A stretch of DNA of 12,507 bases from JBGFRR01 sp041695045 (GTDB lineage: Bacteria; Bacteroidota; Ignavibacteria; UBA10030): the NCBI GenBank assembly GCA_041695045.1, contig JBGFRR010000119.1:1-12507 (forward strand). The letters are read 5' to 3'. Below, in pieces: positions 6,698 to 12,507 of the stretch. Positions within the stretch are counted from its first letter, which is position 1, and every line of letters begins with the position of its first letter. Made by a program: the position numbers and the translations under genes. Below the pieces are notes generated by a model. It saw only the letters and a list, made by a program, of their open reading frames with translations. It was not told where the DNA came from and made no database searches.

Positions 6698-7831
6698 TTG
6701 CATCTCCTGTACTGGTTTTACCTCCTTCTTCGTCTTACTCTCCTCGCTCAGAGCGAGGTTCCACAAAGCCGCGTTGTTGTTCCCGGCGTTGTTCACACGC
6801 AATTCGTGAACGAAGGGCCAACCCGCGTACAGGTGCTCGAGGTCGACCTCACGCATCCTTCCCTCGCGTTTGAGTCCTACCGTTCCTCTGGACTTGTTCC
6901 CACATCCAAGCAAGCCGCAGAACGCCAGGCGCAAGGCGTGCGTGTGGTTGCCGCCATCAATGCCGACTTCTTCAGCTTCACGACTACATTTCCTCTCGGT
7001 AATCAGGTTCTTAATGGAGAATTTGTGATGGGCACAGACAGCCGCCGCTCGCATGTGATGTTCGATGCACGGGGACGGCCGTACTTTGAGCGAGCGCGGT
7101 TTACGGGAGCATTGATGCTGAAGACGGGAACGAGCATCTCTCTTGCCGGGGTAAATCGCGGAACGCGGCGGAATGCTCTTTCGCTCTACAGCCGCTACTG
7201 GGAAGCGCGCCCGCGTGGAGATTCAACCGATGTCGAATACGTTCTCAGGCTTGTGGGCCAACCGTGGCGCGTTTCGGACACGATGCGCGTTGTCGTGGTA
7301 ACTCAAAGGCAGTCCGCCTTTGGCGGAAGTGTGCCCCTTGCTACAGACGAAATTGCTGCCGTTATCAGCGGTGACAGCCTAGTAGGGCTTCTCCAGCAAT
7401 CTATCGCTTTGGGGGATACCGTTGCTCTCTATCTTGGGCTTGAGCCGAGGTTCCCGAACATCCGCCACGTGCTCGGCGGTGGAGGACGGCTCCTGCACAA
7501 CGGGGTTTACGATTCAACGGACAATATCCAGCGGGAAGGATTGAACGCCGACTTCCTTGCGCGCCGTCATCCGCGGACGTTTATGGGGATTAACAAGGAC
7601 ACGACGCGACTCTACCTGTGCGTGGTCGATGGACGACAGGAATCGAGTATAGGTATGAACTTCCGCGAGATGGCAGAGTTTCTCCTGAGCATCGGAGCAT
7701 GGAACGCCATCAACCTCGACGGCGGCGGCTCGACAACGATGGTGGTTGACGGCCGGATTATGAACTCCCCCTCCGACCCGCAAGGAGAGCGCGGGGTAGC
7801 AAATTCGCTGCTTGTCGTTTTGCGAGAGTAG
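6698..7831 (+). CDS. Secreted phosphodiester glycosidase (NAGPA-domain) family protein
   Basis: Members share the domain of the mammalian uncovering enzyme, which removes N-acetylglucosamine from a phosphodiester; bacterial relatives act on exported glycans or are uncharacterised. The 377-residue product has AINADFFS at 86-93, RHPRTFMGI at 290-298 and the signature NLDGGGSTTM at 339-348, then GERGVANSLLVV near the end, so the domain is complete. The N-terminus LLYWFYLLLRLTLLAQS is a signal peptide. The only start in frame is TTG 6698; there is no ribosome site before it and stops lie at 6668 and 6680. An ATG at 6649 overlapping the preceding stop (ATGA) is in another frame, so a lost base or a real TTG start are both possible. 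A TCCGCC/GGCGGA palindrome encodes SAFGG at 206-210. Confidence 0.88.
   Translation: MHLLYWFYLLLRLTLLAQSEVPQSRVVVPGVVHTQFVNEGPTRVQVLEVDLTHPSLAFESYRSSGLVPTSKQAAERQAQGVRVVAAINADFFSFTTTFPLGNQVLNGEFVMGTDSRRSHVMFDARGRPYFERARFTGALMLKTGTSISLAGVNRGTRRNALSLYSRYWEARPRGDSTDVEYVLRLVGQPWRVSDTMRVVVVTQRQSAFGGSVPLATDEIAAVISGDSLVGLLQQSIALGDTVALYLGLEPRFPNIRHVLGGGGRLLHNGVYDSTDNIQREGLNADFLARRHPRTFMGINKDTTRLYLCVVDGRQESSIGMNFREMAEFLLSIGAWNAINLDGGGSTTMVVDGRIMNSPSDPQGERGVANSLLVVLRE
7313..7327. repeat. TCCGCC-TTT-GGCGGA palindrome inside the phosphodiester glycosidase gene
   Basis: Perfect 6-bp arms around TTT. The same arms with a different 3-nt centre recur at 9301-9315 in another gene. In both places the coding strand reads it in the same frame, Ser-Ala-x-Gly-Gly. 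The flanking AGTCCGCC is also shared. Confidence 0.5.
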
Positions 7832-7870
7832 GAGAGTTTCGGAAGGATATTTCCCAGAACCGATGTATGA

Positions 7871-7875
7871 AGGAG
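7871..7875 (+). promoter_or_regulatory. Ribosome binding site of the M24 peptidase
   Basis: AGGAG at 7871-7875 lies 8 nt before ATG 7884. It selects this start over ATG 7863 and over the frame opening at 7812 inside the previous gene. The chosen start places a clean signal peptide at the N-terminus. Confidence 0.75.
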
Positions 7876-7883
7876 AACCGATT

Positions 7884-9224
7884 ATGCGACGCACACGGAT
7901 CGCGTTTTTTCTCGTCTGGATGCTTCTGCTTGCTGTCGCTGCAGAAGCTCAGGAAATCGTCAACCCGCTTCCACCGCTGCGGCGGCAGGCGGAGATTCAG
8001 CAGGAGTGGCTGAAGGCGCGGTTGGAGCGCATCCTCCCGCAGCTGATGCGTGAGAACGACGTCCACATGTGGGTCGTCTCCATGCGCGAATACAACGAGG
8101 ACCCCGTCTTCTCCTCGCTCGTCTCGGCAACAACGTTTGCCGCTCGCCGGAGGACAATCTATGTGTTCTTCGACCGCGGCCCCGAGCGCGGCATCGAACG
8201 CCTCGCACTCGGAGGGACTTCGCAGGGTGGACTTTATGTCGCATACCGCGACACGGCGCTCGGAAACGCTGAGCTGTGGGGAAAGGATCAGTGGAAGCTT
8301 CTCACGAAGGTTGTCGAGGAGCGCGACCCGCGCACCATCGCCGTTAACATCTCGCACACCCATGCCTTCTCGGATGGACTCACGGCCGGCGAATGGGAAC
8401 AACTTCAGGAAGCGCTCGGCCCGAAGTACCTCAGCCGCGTTGTCCGCGCCGAACGCCTCCCGCTCGATTACATCGCCATCCGCCTCCCTGAAATGCTCCC
8501 CATCTACCGCCAGATGATGCAGGAGGTGCATGTGATCATTGCCGAGGCATTCTCGAACCGTGTCATCACACCCGGCAAAACCACAACGCCGGATGTTGTA
8601 TGGTGGATGCGGCAGAAGGCGCACGACCTCGGGTTCGGGACGTGGTTCCAGCCGAGCGTGAGCATCCAACGGAAGGGTGTGGACCTCTCGGGTACAACCA
8701 ACCCGGTCATCGAGCGGGGGGATGTGCTGCATTGCGACTTTGGAATCAGCGCCATGCGTCTTCATACGGATACGCAGCACATGGGGTATGTTCTTCGGGA
8801 GGGAGAGACCGATGTGCCGGCGGGGATCAAGAACACACTCGCTCGAAGCAACCGACTGCAAGACATCCTTATCGAGAACATGAAGGTCGGGCTGACTGGC
8901 AACCAGATCCTCGCCAATACCCTGGCGCAGATGAGGCGGGAGGGAATCAACGGTACGGTCTATACTCACCCTATTGGCGAGCACGGACATGGCGCCGGGC
9001 CGTTGATCGGATTATGGGACCGCCAGGAGGGTGTGCCGGGTCGGGGGGACGTGCCGCTGCTGCCCAATACGTGGCATTCGATAGAGCTTCAGGCCACGAC
9101 CCCAGTGCCCGAGTGGGGCGGCCAACCCGTCCGCTCTGCCCAAGAGGAGGAAGCCTACGTGGACGCCGAGGGGAAACTCCACTGGGTGCTCAAGCGGCAG
9201 ACGGAGTTCCATGTTATCAGATAG
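7884..9224 (+). CDS. Secreted M24-family metallopeptidase (Xaa-Pro aminopeptidase-like)
   Basis: M24 'pita-bread' metalloenzymes remove N-terminal residues or cleave Xaa-Pro bonds using two metal ions. The 446-residue product starts with a signal peptide (MRRTRIAFFLVWMLLLAVAAEA, cleavage expected before Gln23), so it acts in the periplasm or outside. An N-terminal creatinase-like domain (about 25-205) precedes the catalytic domain. All five metal ligands can be placed: Asp285 (HCDFG), Asp296 (HTDTQH), His362 (YTHPIGEHGHG), Glu401 (SIELQ) and Glu441 (QTEF). The insert REGETDVP and the WGGQPVRSAQEEEAYVDAEG segment before the last Glu are typical of secreted FCB members. It ends the plus-strand run, with a gap of 52 nt from the glycosidase gene, and converges with the minus-strand cluster. 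Its natural substrate is unknown. Confidence 0.92.
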   Translation: MRRTRIAFFLVWMLLLAVAAEAQEIVNPLPPLRRQAEIQQEWLKARLERILPQLMRENDVHMWVVSMREYNEDPVFSSLVSATTFAARRRTIYVFFDRGPERGIERLALGGTSQGGLYVAYRDTALGNAELWGKDQWKLLTKVVEERDPRTIAVNISHTHAFSDGLTAGEWEQLQEALGPKYLSRVVRAERLPLDYIAIRLPEMLPIYRQMMQEVHVIIAEAFSNRVITPGKTTTPDVVWWMRQKAHDLGFGTWFQPSVSIQRKGVDLSGTTNPVIERGDVLHCDFGISAMRLHTDTQHMGYVLREGETDVPAGIKNTLARSNRLQDILIENMKVGLTGNQILANTLAQMRREGINGTVYTHPIGEHGHGAGPLIGLWDRQEGVPGRGDVPLLPNTWHSIELQATTPVPEWGGQPVRSAQEEEAYVDAEGKLHWVLKRQTEFHVIR

Positions 9225-9227
9225 GAA

Positions 9228-9244
9228 GCGGTGTTGCACACTGC
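9228..9244. terminator. Small hairpin between convergent genes, possible weak terminator
   Basis: GCGGTGT (9228-9234) pairs with ACACTGC (9238-9244), including one G-T wobble, around a TGC loop. It lies in the 46-nt gap between two genes that face each other. No good T-run follows on either strand, so a terminator role is only suggested by position. Confidence 0.3.
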
Positions 9245-9270
9245 TTGGGGAGTCCCGCAGCGTGGAGGCA

Positions 9271-9918
9271 TTATTTGATGAGCAGCATCGTTCTCCGAAG
9301 TCCGCCAGAGGCGGATGTCTGGCCCGTGTGATCCCGAACGTCAAGCCGGTAGACATAGAGACCGCTTGCCACGCCGCTAGCGTTCCAGTGATGTTGATGG
9401 TACCCGGGAAGTTGCTCACCGTCCACCAGTGTAGCGACTTCTTGCCCCAGGAGATTGAAGACTTTCAGACTCACCCTGCCGTGAGCGGGTAACTGATAAC
9501 CGATTGTGGTGGCGGGATTGAACGGGTTGGGATAGTTCTGGAACAGCTCAAACGTTTCGGGCGCAGAAACGGCAATGCGAATCTCTTTCGTCCAACGTTC
9601 CCCCTTTGAGTTGCTGATGACAAAGCTCAACGACTGCTCTTGACCGATGGGAGCGGATTTGTCCACCGAAAACACAAATAGCGCAGGCTCTTCTTCTCCT
9701 GCTGCCACGGAGCGTATTGTCTGTTCCTTCTGTGCAAAGTGTAACCACCCGGGGGCATTCTCAATCCGCACTCCAATATCCGCAATCCGCATTCCAGACG
9801 TGTTGGCAACGGCAAGCTCGATGGCATTACCCTGCGAGGCAAAGGGGAGACGGTGGACAGTTTGCGCCGTTGCCGTCGTCGCAACGAGTATCGCTGACAA
9901 GATGGATTTCCAGTTCAT
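9271..9918 (-). CDS. Small secreted protein with T9SS type A sorting domain
   Basis: A 215-residue exported protein. A signal peptide (about 1-19, ending TATAQ) is followed by a short beta-rich region of about 100 residues (20-120) resembling part of an Ig-like or repeat domain (AVANTSGMRIADIGV, NAPGWLHF). The C-terminal sorting tail covers about 122-215 and opens FELFQNYPNPFNPATTI, then KVFNLLGQEVATLVDGE and SGLYVYRLDV. In the type IX secretion system such tails guide passage through the outer membrane; in Ignavibacteria-type genomes the tail is widespread. The ATG at 9916-9918 has GGAGGAA just upstream (9924-9930 on the plus strand). The end TSASGGLRRTMLLIK contains a palindrome-encoded insert. 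The mature domain is too small to assign a function. It is the last gene of the minus-strand cluster, 33 nt after its neighbour. Confidence 0.88.
   Translation of the reverse strand: MNWKSILSAILVATTATAQTVHRLPFASQGNAIELAVANTSGMRIADIGVRIENAPGWLHFAQKEQTIRSVAAGEEEPALFVFSVDKSAPIGQEQSLSFVISNSKGERWTKEIRIAVSAPETFELFQNYPNPFNPATTIGYQLPAHGRVSLKVFNLLGQEVATLVDGEQLPGYHQHHWNASGVASGLYVYRLDVRDHTGQTSASGGLRRTMLLIK
9301..9315. repeat. TCCGCC-AGA-GGCGGA palindrome inside the T9SS-sorted protein gene
   Basis: Second copy of the 6-bp-arm palindrome found at 7313-7327, on the opposite coding strand. Here it encodes Ser-Ala-Ser-Gly-Gly close to the C-terminus, between the sorting-domain core and its final Met-Leu-Leu-Ile-Lys. 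Confidence 0.5.
9762..9791. repeat. Imperfect 21-bp direct repeat within the T9SS-sorted protein gene
   Basis: CAATCCGCA occurs at 9762-9770 and again at 9783-9791, exactly 21 bp apart, with a related ATATCCGC between them. On the coding strand this gives a seven-residue echo (MRIADIG / VRIENAP). It may be a remnant of a small tandem repeat or chance. Confidence 0.3.
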
Positions 9919-9931
9919 AGCACTTCCTCCG

Positions 9932-9952
9932 GGTCGAGCAAGCTGCTCGACC
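9932..9952. repeat. REP-like 9-bp-arm palindrome between two minus-strand genes
   Basis: The arms GGTCGAGCA (9932-9940) and TGCTCGACC (9944-9952) are perfect inverted copies around AGC. The element overlaps the last base of the upstream gene's stop codon and ends just before the ribosome site of the downstream gene. It could be a dispersed REP-type repeat. As RNA it would fold between the two cistrons, where it might stabilise or attenuate the message. Confidence 0.65.
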
Positions 9953-11361
9953 TACAATTTCGAGATCAAATACTCCACATTAAACTTCAGCAGCGCATAG
10001 GCCTCGCTGGTGAGTGGTTTGCGGCGTTGGTCCTCTTCTTCTTCCCATAAATCTTTGACTTCGTCGATAAAGTCTCGGAGTATACTCTTTGCCTCTGTTT
10101 TGTTGTTGCGTCGGAGTTGTCGCTTTGCGTCGTTTAACTCGGCATTCAAGTCTTGCACGATGTCCCGGTTTTTGATCCAGCGCAGGGCAAAAGCTTGGCG
10201 TGTGTAGCTGATCAGTGTGTCGATGAAAGCAACTGGGACAAACGGATTGGGTGGGTCGGCGGGGCCGAGGGTTTTCCCTTGAACAGAGTTGGTAAAAATA
10301 TCGCTGAGCCCGGATGCACCATTCCATCCTTCTATATAATAGGTTGCAATCCTTGGCAGAGCTCTTGTCTTAAATCTGAAATTATGTTCAATTTCATCGG
10401 GTGCGATAAGTCGCGATTTAAAGCTGTCATTCCAGCCAAAAAGTGCCGGCTGAGTTTTCCACAAATCAAATTCCCATTCAACACGAGTTGAATGCATAAC
10501 AATATCATTCGTCCAACGCACAACTACGAACACTTCCAATTTTTGCAGACTCGTCGGTTTATTTTCCACAACATAGCTAAAAAGCAAGGAACCGTCGGTG
10601 TCTCGTGTGACAGTAGCTTTGACGACAACGTCAGCTTTGTTCTTGGGCAATGAGCCCCCAGGCGGTGGTTCCGGAGGATTGGGCCACTTCCCGTACAGTT
10701 GGCCATTCCAACTATAAGTTACGGTTGGGTATTCTTCCAGTGGTACGTCACTCCATTTACCTACGATTTCCTTAATTCCGTCTCCGTTCAGGTCGACAAT
10801 CTGTAAGTCATCAACGATGCTAACAAGGGTTGACCGGTGGTCCGCGTCAACATCATTGATCACAGAACCGGTGCGGCCGTCCCAGCTAAATATCCACAGA
10901 TAGGCTATATCACCGCGCATCCCTTCCTGCCATTTGGTGACGATGTCGACTCTACCATCTCGATTAAGATCCCCGATGGTCACTATATCAGCATTTATTA
11001 CTTCGTCATCGTTAATAAGTGTATCGGACCTCCATACAATCTGTCCACTCTTGAATATTCCTATGAAACCTTTTGGACGGGTTTCAAGGAGTACGCCTTT
11101 CCCCACAGCAACAAACACATAACATTGTTTCAGGGTGCCGTACGGATCTTCAACACCCGTTGGCATACCCGGGTCTCTTGCACTATCGACGTTCATTACC
11201 CTGAAGACTTCATACTTTCCAGCACCAAAAATATTTTCCACCTGTCGTTCTATAGTCGAAAAGTCACTCTCGGTAACGCCTCGATAATATTGTGCCTGTG
11301 CTTGAAATAGAGCACCGATCGCGATTATCGTTAGAGTATGAAAATATTTTCTAGCATTCAT
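9952..11361 (-). CDS. Secreted protein with two Ca-loop (VCBS/FG-GAP-like) motifs and helical C-terminal domain
   Basis: A 469-residue exported protein of unknown function. The signal peptide covers about 1-23 (MNARKYFHTLTIIAIGALFQAQA). Two loops, DLNRDGRVDIV at 131-141 and DLNGDGIKEIV at 190-200, match the D-x-N-x-D-G calcium-binding loop found in VCBS/FG-GAP propeller blades and dockerins, each beginning a beta strand. A Pro-rich joint (228-238) leads to a beta-rich region (about 243-365). A charged helical end follows (about 380-469), with a heptad-like run KNRDIVQDLNAELNDAKRQL; it resembles the FIMAH-type helical tails of FCB secreted proteins. ATG 11359-11361 follows the upstream stop by 13 nt, with AAAGGA (11371-11376 on the plus strand). 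No enzymatic motif is seen. Binding to a surface partner is a guess. Confidence 0.82.
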   Translation of the reverse strand: MNARKYFHTLTIIAIGALFQAQAQYYRGVTESDFSTIERQVENIFGAGKYEVFRVMNVDSARDPGMPTGVEDPYGTLKQCYVFVAVGKGVLLETRPKGFIGIFKSGQIVWRSDTLINDDEVINADIVTIGDLNRDGRVDIVTKWQEGMRGDIAYLWIFSWDGRTGSVINDVDADHRSTLVSIVDDLQIVDLNGDGIKEIVGKWSDVPLEEYPTVTYSWNGQLYGKWPNPPEPPPGGSLPKNKADVVVKATVTRDTDGSLLFSYVVENKPTSLQKLEVFVVVRWTNDIVMHSTRVEWEFDLWKTQPALFGWNDSFKSRLIAPDEIEHNFRFKTRALPRIATYYIEGWNGASGLSDIFTNSVQGKTLGPADPPNPFVPVAFIDTLISYTRQAFALRWIKNRDIVQDLNAELNDAKRQLRRNNKTEAKSILRDFIDEVKDLWEEEEDQRRKPLTSEAYALLKFNVEYLISKL

Positions 11362-11374
11362 ACGCCGTTGTCCT

Positions 11375-12507
11375 TTAACGTTGCGGTAAGTATGATTGTG
11401 ATTTTCTCATCACTTGCGCCGGATAGCTTTCTCTTGTATTCCACTTCGGATATACCAAAAGATAGAATCCGTTCTCAAATCCCTCAGGCCAATTATTCCC
11501 GGCTTCTACCGAGGGAGAAAGTCTTTCCGTGAGGATCTTTTTCTGATGCTTCATCGAGAGCAAAAGCATTGTGGATGTAACGTTTAGGCCTTCCGGCAAA
11601 TGTTCTCTATCCTCCGGATATTCCCTCTCGAGAGCTGTTGAATAAAGCATCTGCAGCAAACCGTATGAGCTTGCTATTCGTGTTTGGGCCTTAATGTTCT
11701 TCAGCCCCTTGGGTCCCCCTGTTACTCCACCGTCCCACTTGTCTCTGAGATACGTTATCATTTCCTCATTAGCCTTCTGGGCTGCCTCCTCGCTTGAAAG
11801 CCTTCTTCTGAGAAAATCGCGCAAGAAATCATCATAAATAGCTTGAATCGATTTATACGGCGCAAAATTCATCGTACCGTCAGCCCTTCGGACACCATAT
11901 ACCCTGTGCTCTTTGTCTGGTATGTTGTTCACAAGCTGTGAATGGTCAACAATCATATCCCAGACCGTTTTTTTTGGGAAAGGGTAAGTATAATCTTGGA
12001 CATAGAGATGGTTGGGAACAGGCGGGTCATTCACATTTGTTTCCGTAACGAAAAACGGATTGGAGGTTCGTGTTCTCACCCACCGCCAGAACTGCACCGT
12101 GTATGGTTCATACCGGTAGGACGGTGCAAAGCCCTGACCAATTGTTCCTCCAAAATTGTATGTGCCTGCTTCCTGTTGCATCTGGCCCTTGATCAACTGG
12201 GGCGGTATCCCATATTGCCCACCGTATTTTATACAGGTATCATCAATGCTAATCTCTCGATCAAAAACATCCTTCGATTTGGCAAAACTCTTTCCCAATC
12301 TCCCCGGTTTCTTCACCTCGATGATCACCTCTCCCGTCTTTCCGCCGGAGCTTGCTGTCAACTTCACTTTGTACCTCTTTCCTTCCTCCCAATATCGCCC
12401 GACGAGCCTAATCAACCCAGCCGGCAAATTCTTCATCCCGGCAAACGTATTGCCCGACCAGACCGCATATTTCTTCTCCCAATATACGGGGTTTTTGCTA
12501 CTACCCT
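11375..12507 (-). CDS. Lysozyme/lytic-transglycosylase-like protein with N-terminal beta domain (partial)
   Basis: The frame is open to the right window edge, about 23 codons before the first visible Met (12434-12436), so the N-terminus lies outside. Visible first is a beta-rich, Ig-like segment (GKRYKVKLTASSGGKTGEVIIEV). Then comes IKYGGQYGIPPQLIKGQMQQEAG, which resembles the first SLT-type transglycosylase motif; the likely catalytic Glu is encoded at 12170-12172. Next is YRYEPYTVQFW, and after about 150 further residues ASSYGLLQMLYSTALE, the second motif. The R-Y-E-P and S-Y-G-L-x-Q pair is typical of phage- and bacterial-type lytic transglycosylases that cleave peptidoglycan, but the 168-residue interval is unusually long. 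It heads a three-gene minus-strand unit. No phage genes accompany it. Confidence 0.68.
   Translation of the reverse strand, partial: GSSKNPVYWEKKYAVWSGNTFAGMKNLPAGLIRLVGRYWEEGKRYKVKLTASSGGKTGEVIIEVKKPGRLGKSFAKSKDVFDREISIDDTCIKYGGQYGIPPQLIKGQMQQEAGTYNFGGTIGQGFAPSYRYEPYTVQFWRWVRTRTSNPFFVTETNVNDPPVPNHLYVQDYTYPFPKKTVWDMIVDHSQLVNNIPDKEHRVYGVRRADGTMNFAPYKSIQAIYDDFLRDFLRRRLSSEEAAQKANEEMITYLRDKWDGGVTGGPKGLKNIKAQTRIASSYGLLQMLYSTALEREYPEDREHLPEGLNVTSTMLLLSMKHQKKILTERLSPSVEAGNNWPEGFENGFYLLVYPKWNTRESYPAQVMRKSQSYLPQR

Noticed and set aside
7758..8990. A 410-codon minus-strand frame antisense to the M24 peptidase gene
   Set aside because: The sense strand carries a complete M24 domain with all metal ligands; the antisense product has no recognisable features.
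8600..9331. A 243-codon plus-strand frame overlapping the M24 gene and the gap after it
   Set aside because: It is out of frame with the M24 domain, Arg/Gly-rich, and lacks a ribosome site or motif.
10837..11310. A 157-codon plus-strand frame inside the Ca-loop protein gene
   Set aside because: Antisense to a gene with signal peptide, ribosome site and repeated loop motifs; no support of its own.
11375..12507. Prophage endolysin
   Set aside because: The motifs resemble phage lytic transglycosylases, but there are no holin, tail, capsid or integrase genes nearby and the neighbours are FCB-type exported proteins.

Overview
The window looks like a chromosomal segment of a GC-rich member of the Bacteroidota/Chlorobiota (FCB) superphylum, perhaps an Ignavibacteria- or Kapabacteria-like lineage. 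Three observations support this. The F1 genes atpD-atpC stand alone, away from the other ATP synthase genes. One minus-strand protein ends in a Por-type (T9SS type A) sorting tail with the FQNYPNPFNP signature. Two candidate promoters fit the TTG-N20-TAnnTTT pattern of Bacteroidota. Assignment to a genus is not possible by eye. No rRNA, tRNA, CRISPR array, transposase or phage structural gene was seen.

Layout. (1) 2-145: the last 47 residues of a flavin disulfide reductase resembling YpdA. (2) 197-2022: atpD and atpC, closed by a clear intrinsic terminator at 2048-2080. (3) About 2106-9224: a tight run of seven plus-strand genes behind a near-consensus promoter at 2106-2134: alanine racemase, an acidic disordered-linker protein, mannose-1-phosphate guanylyltransferase, an RlpA-like cell-wall protein, a divergent RpiB fused to an EutQ-like N-terminal segment, a secreted phosphodiester glycosidase, and a secreted M24 metallopeptidase. 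Joints are overlaps or short gaps (ATGA overlap, 3 nt, 14-nt overlap, 8 nt, 45 nt, 52 nt). (4) 9271-12507: a convergent minus-strand cluster of three genes for exported or probably exported proteins: a lysozyme/transglycosylase-like protein cut by the window edge, a protein with two Ca-loop (VCBS/FG-GAP-like) motifs, and a small T9SS-sorted protein. This cluster is visibly more AT-rich from about 10,330 onward.

How the genes fit together. The long plus-strand unit has a cell-envelope flavour: D-alanine for peptidoglycan, GDP-mannose for surface glycans, RlpA for glycan-strand processing, and secreted hydrolases. This is inferred from co-location; the genes do not form one pathway. The minus-strand cluster may be an accessory envelope or secretion module. 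I found no complete, convincing new defence or mobile system. The points most worth a second look are the active-site-altered RpiB fusion, the uncertain start of alr, the short palindromes that read in frame inside two genes, and the transglycosylase-like protein with a very long insertion between its two signature motifs.
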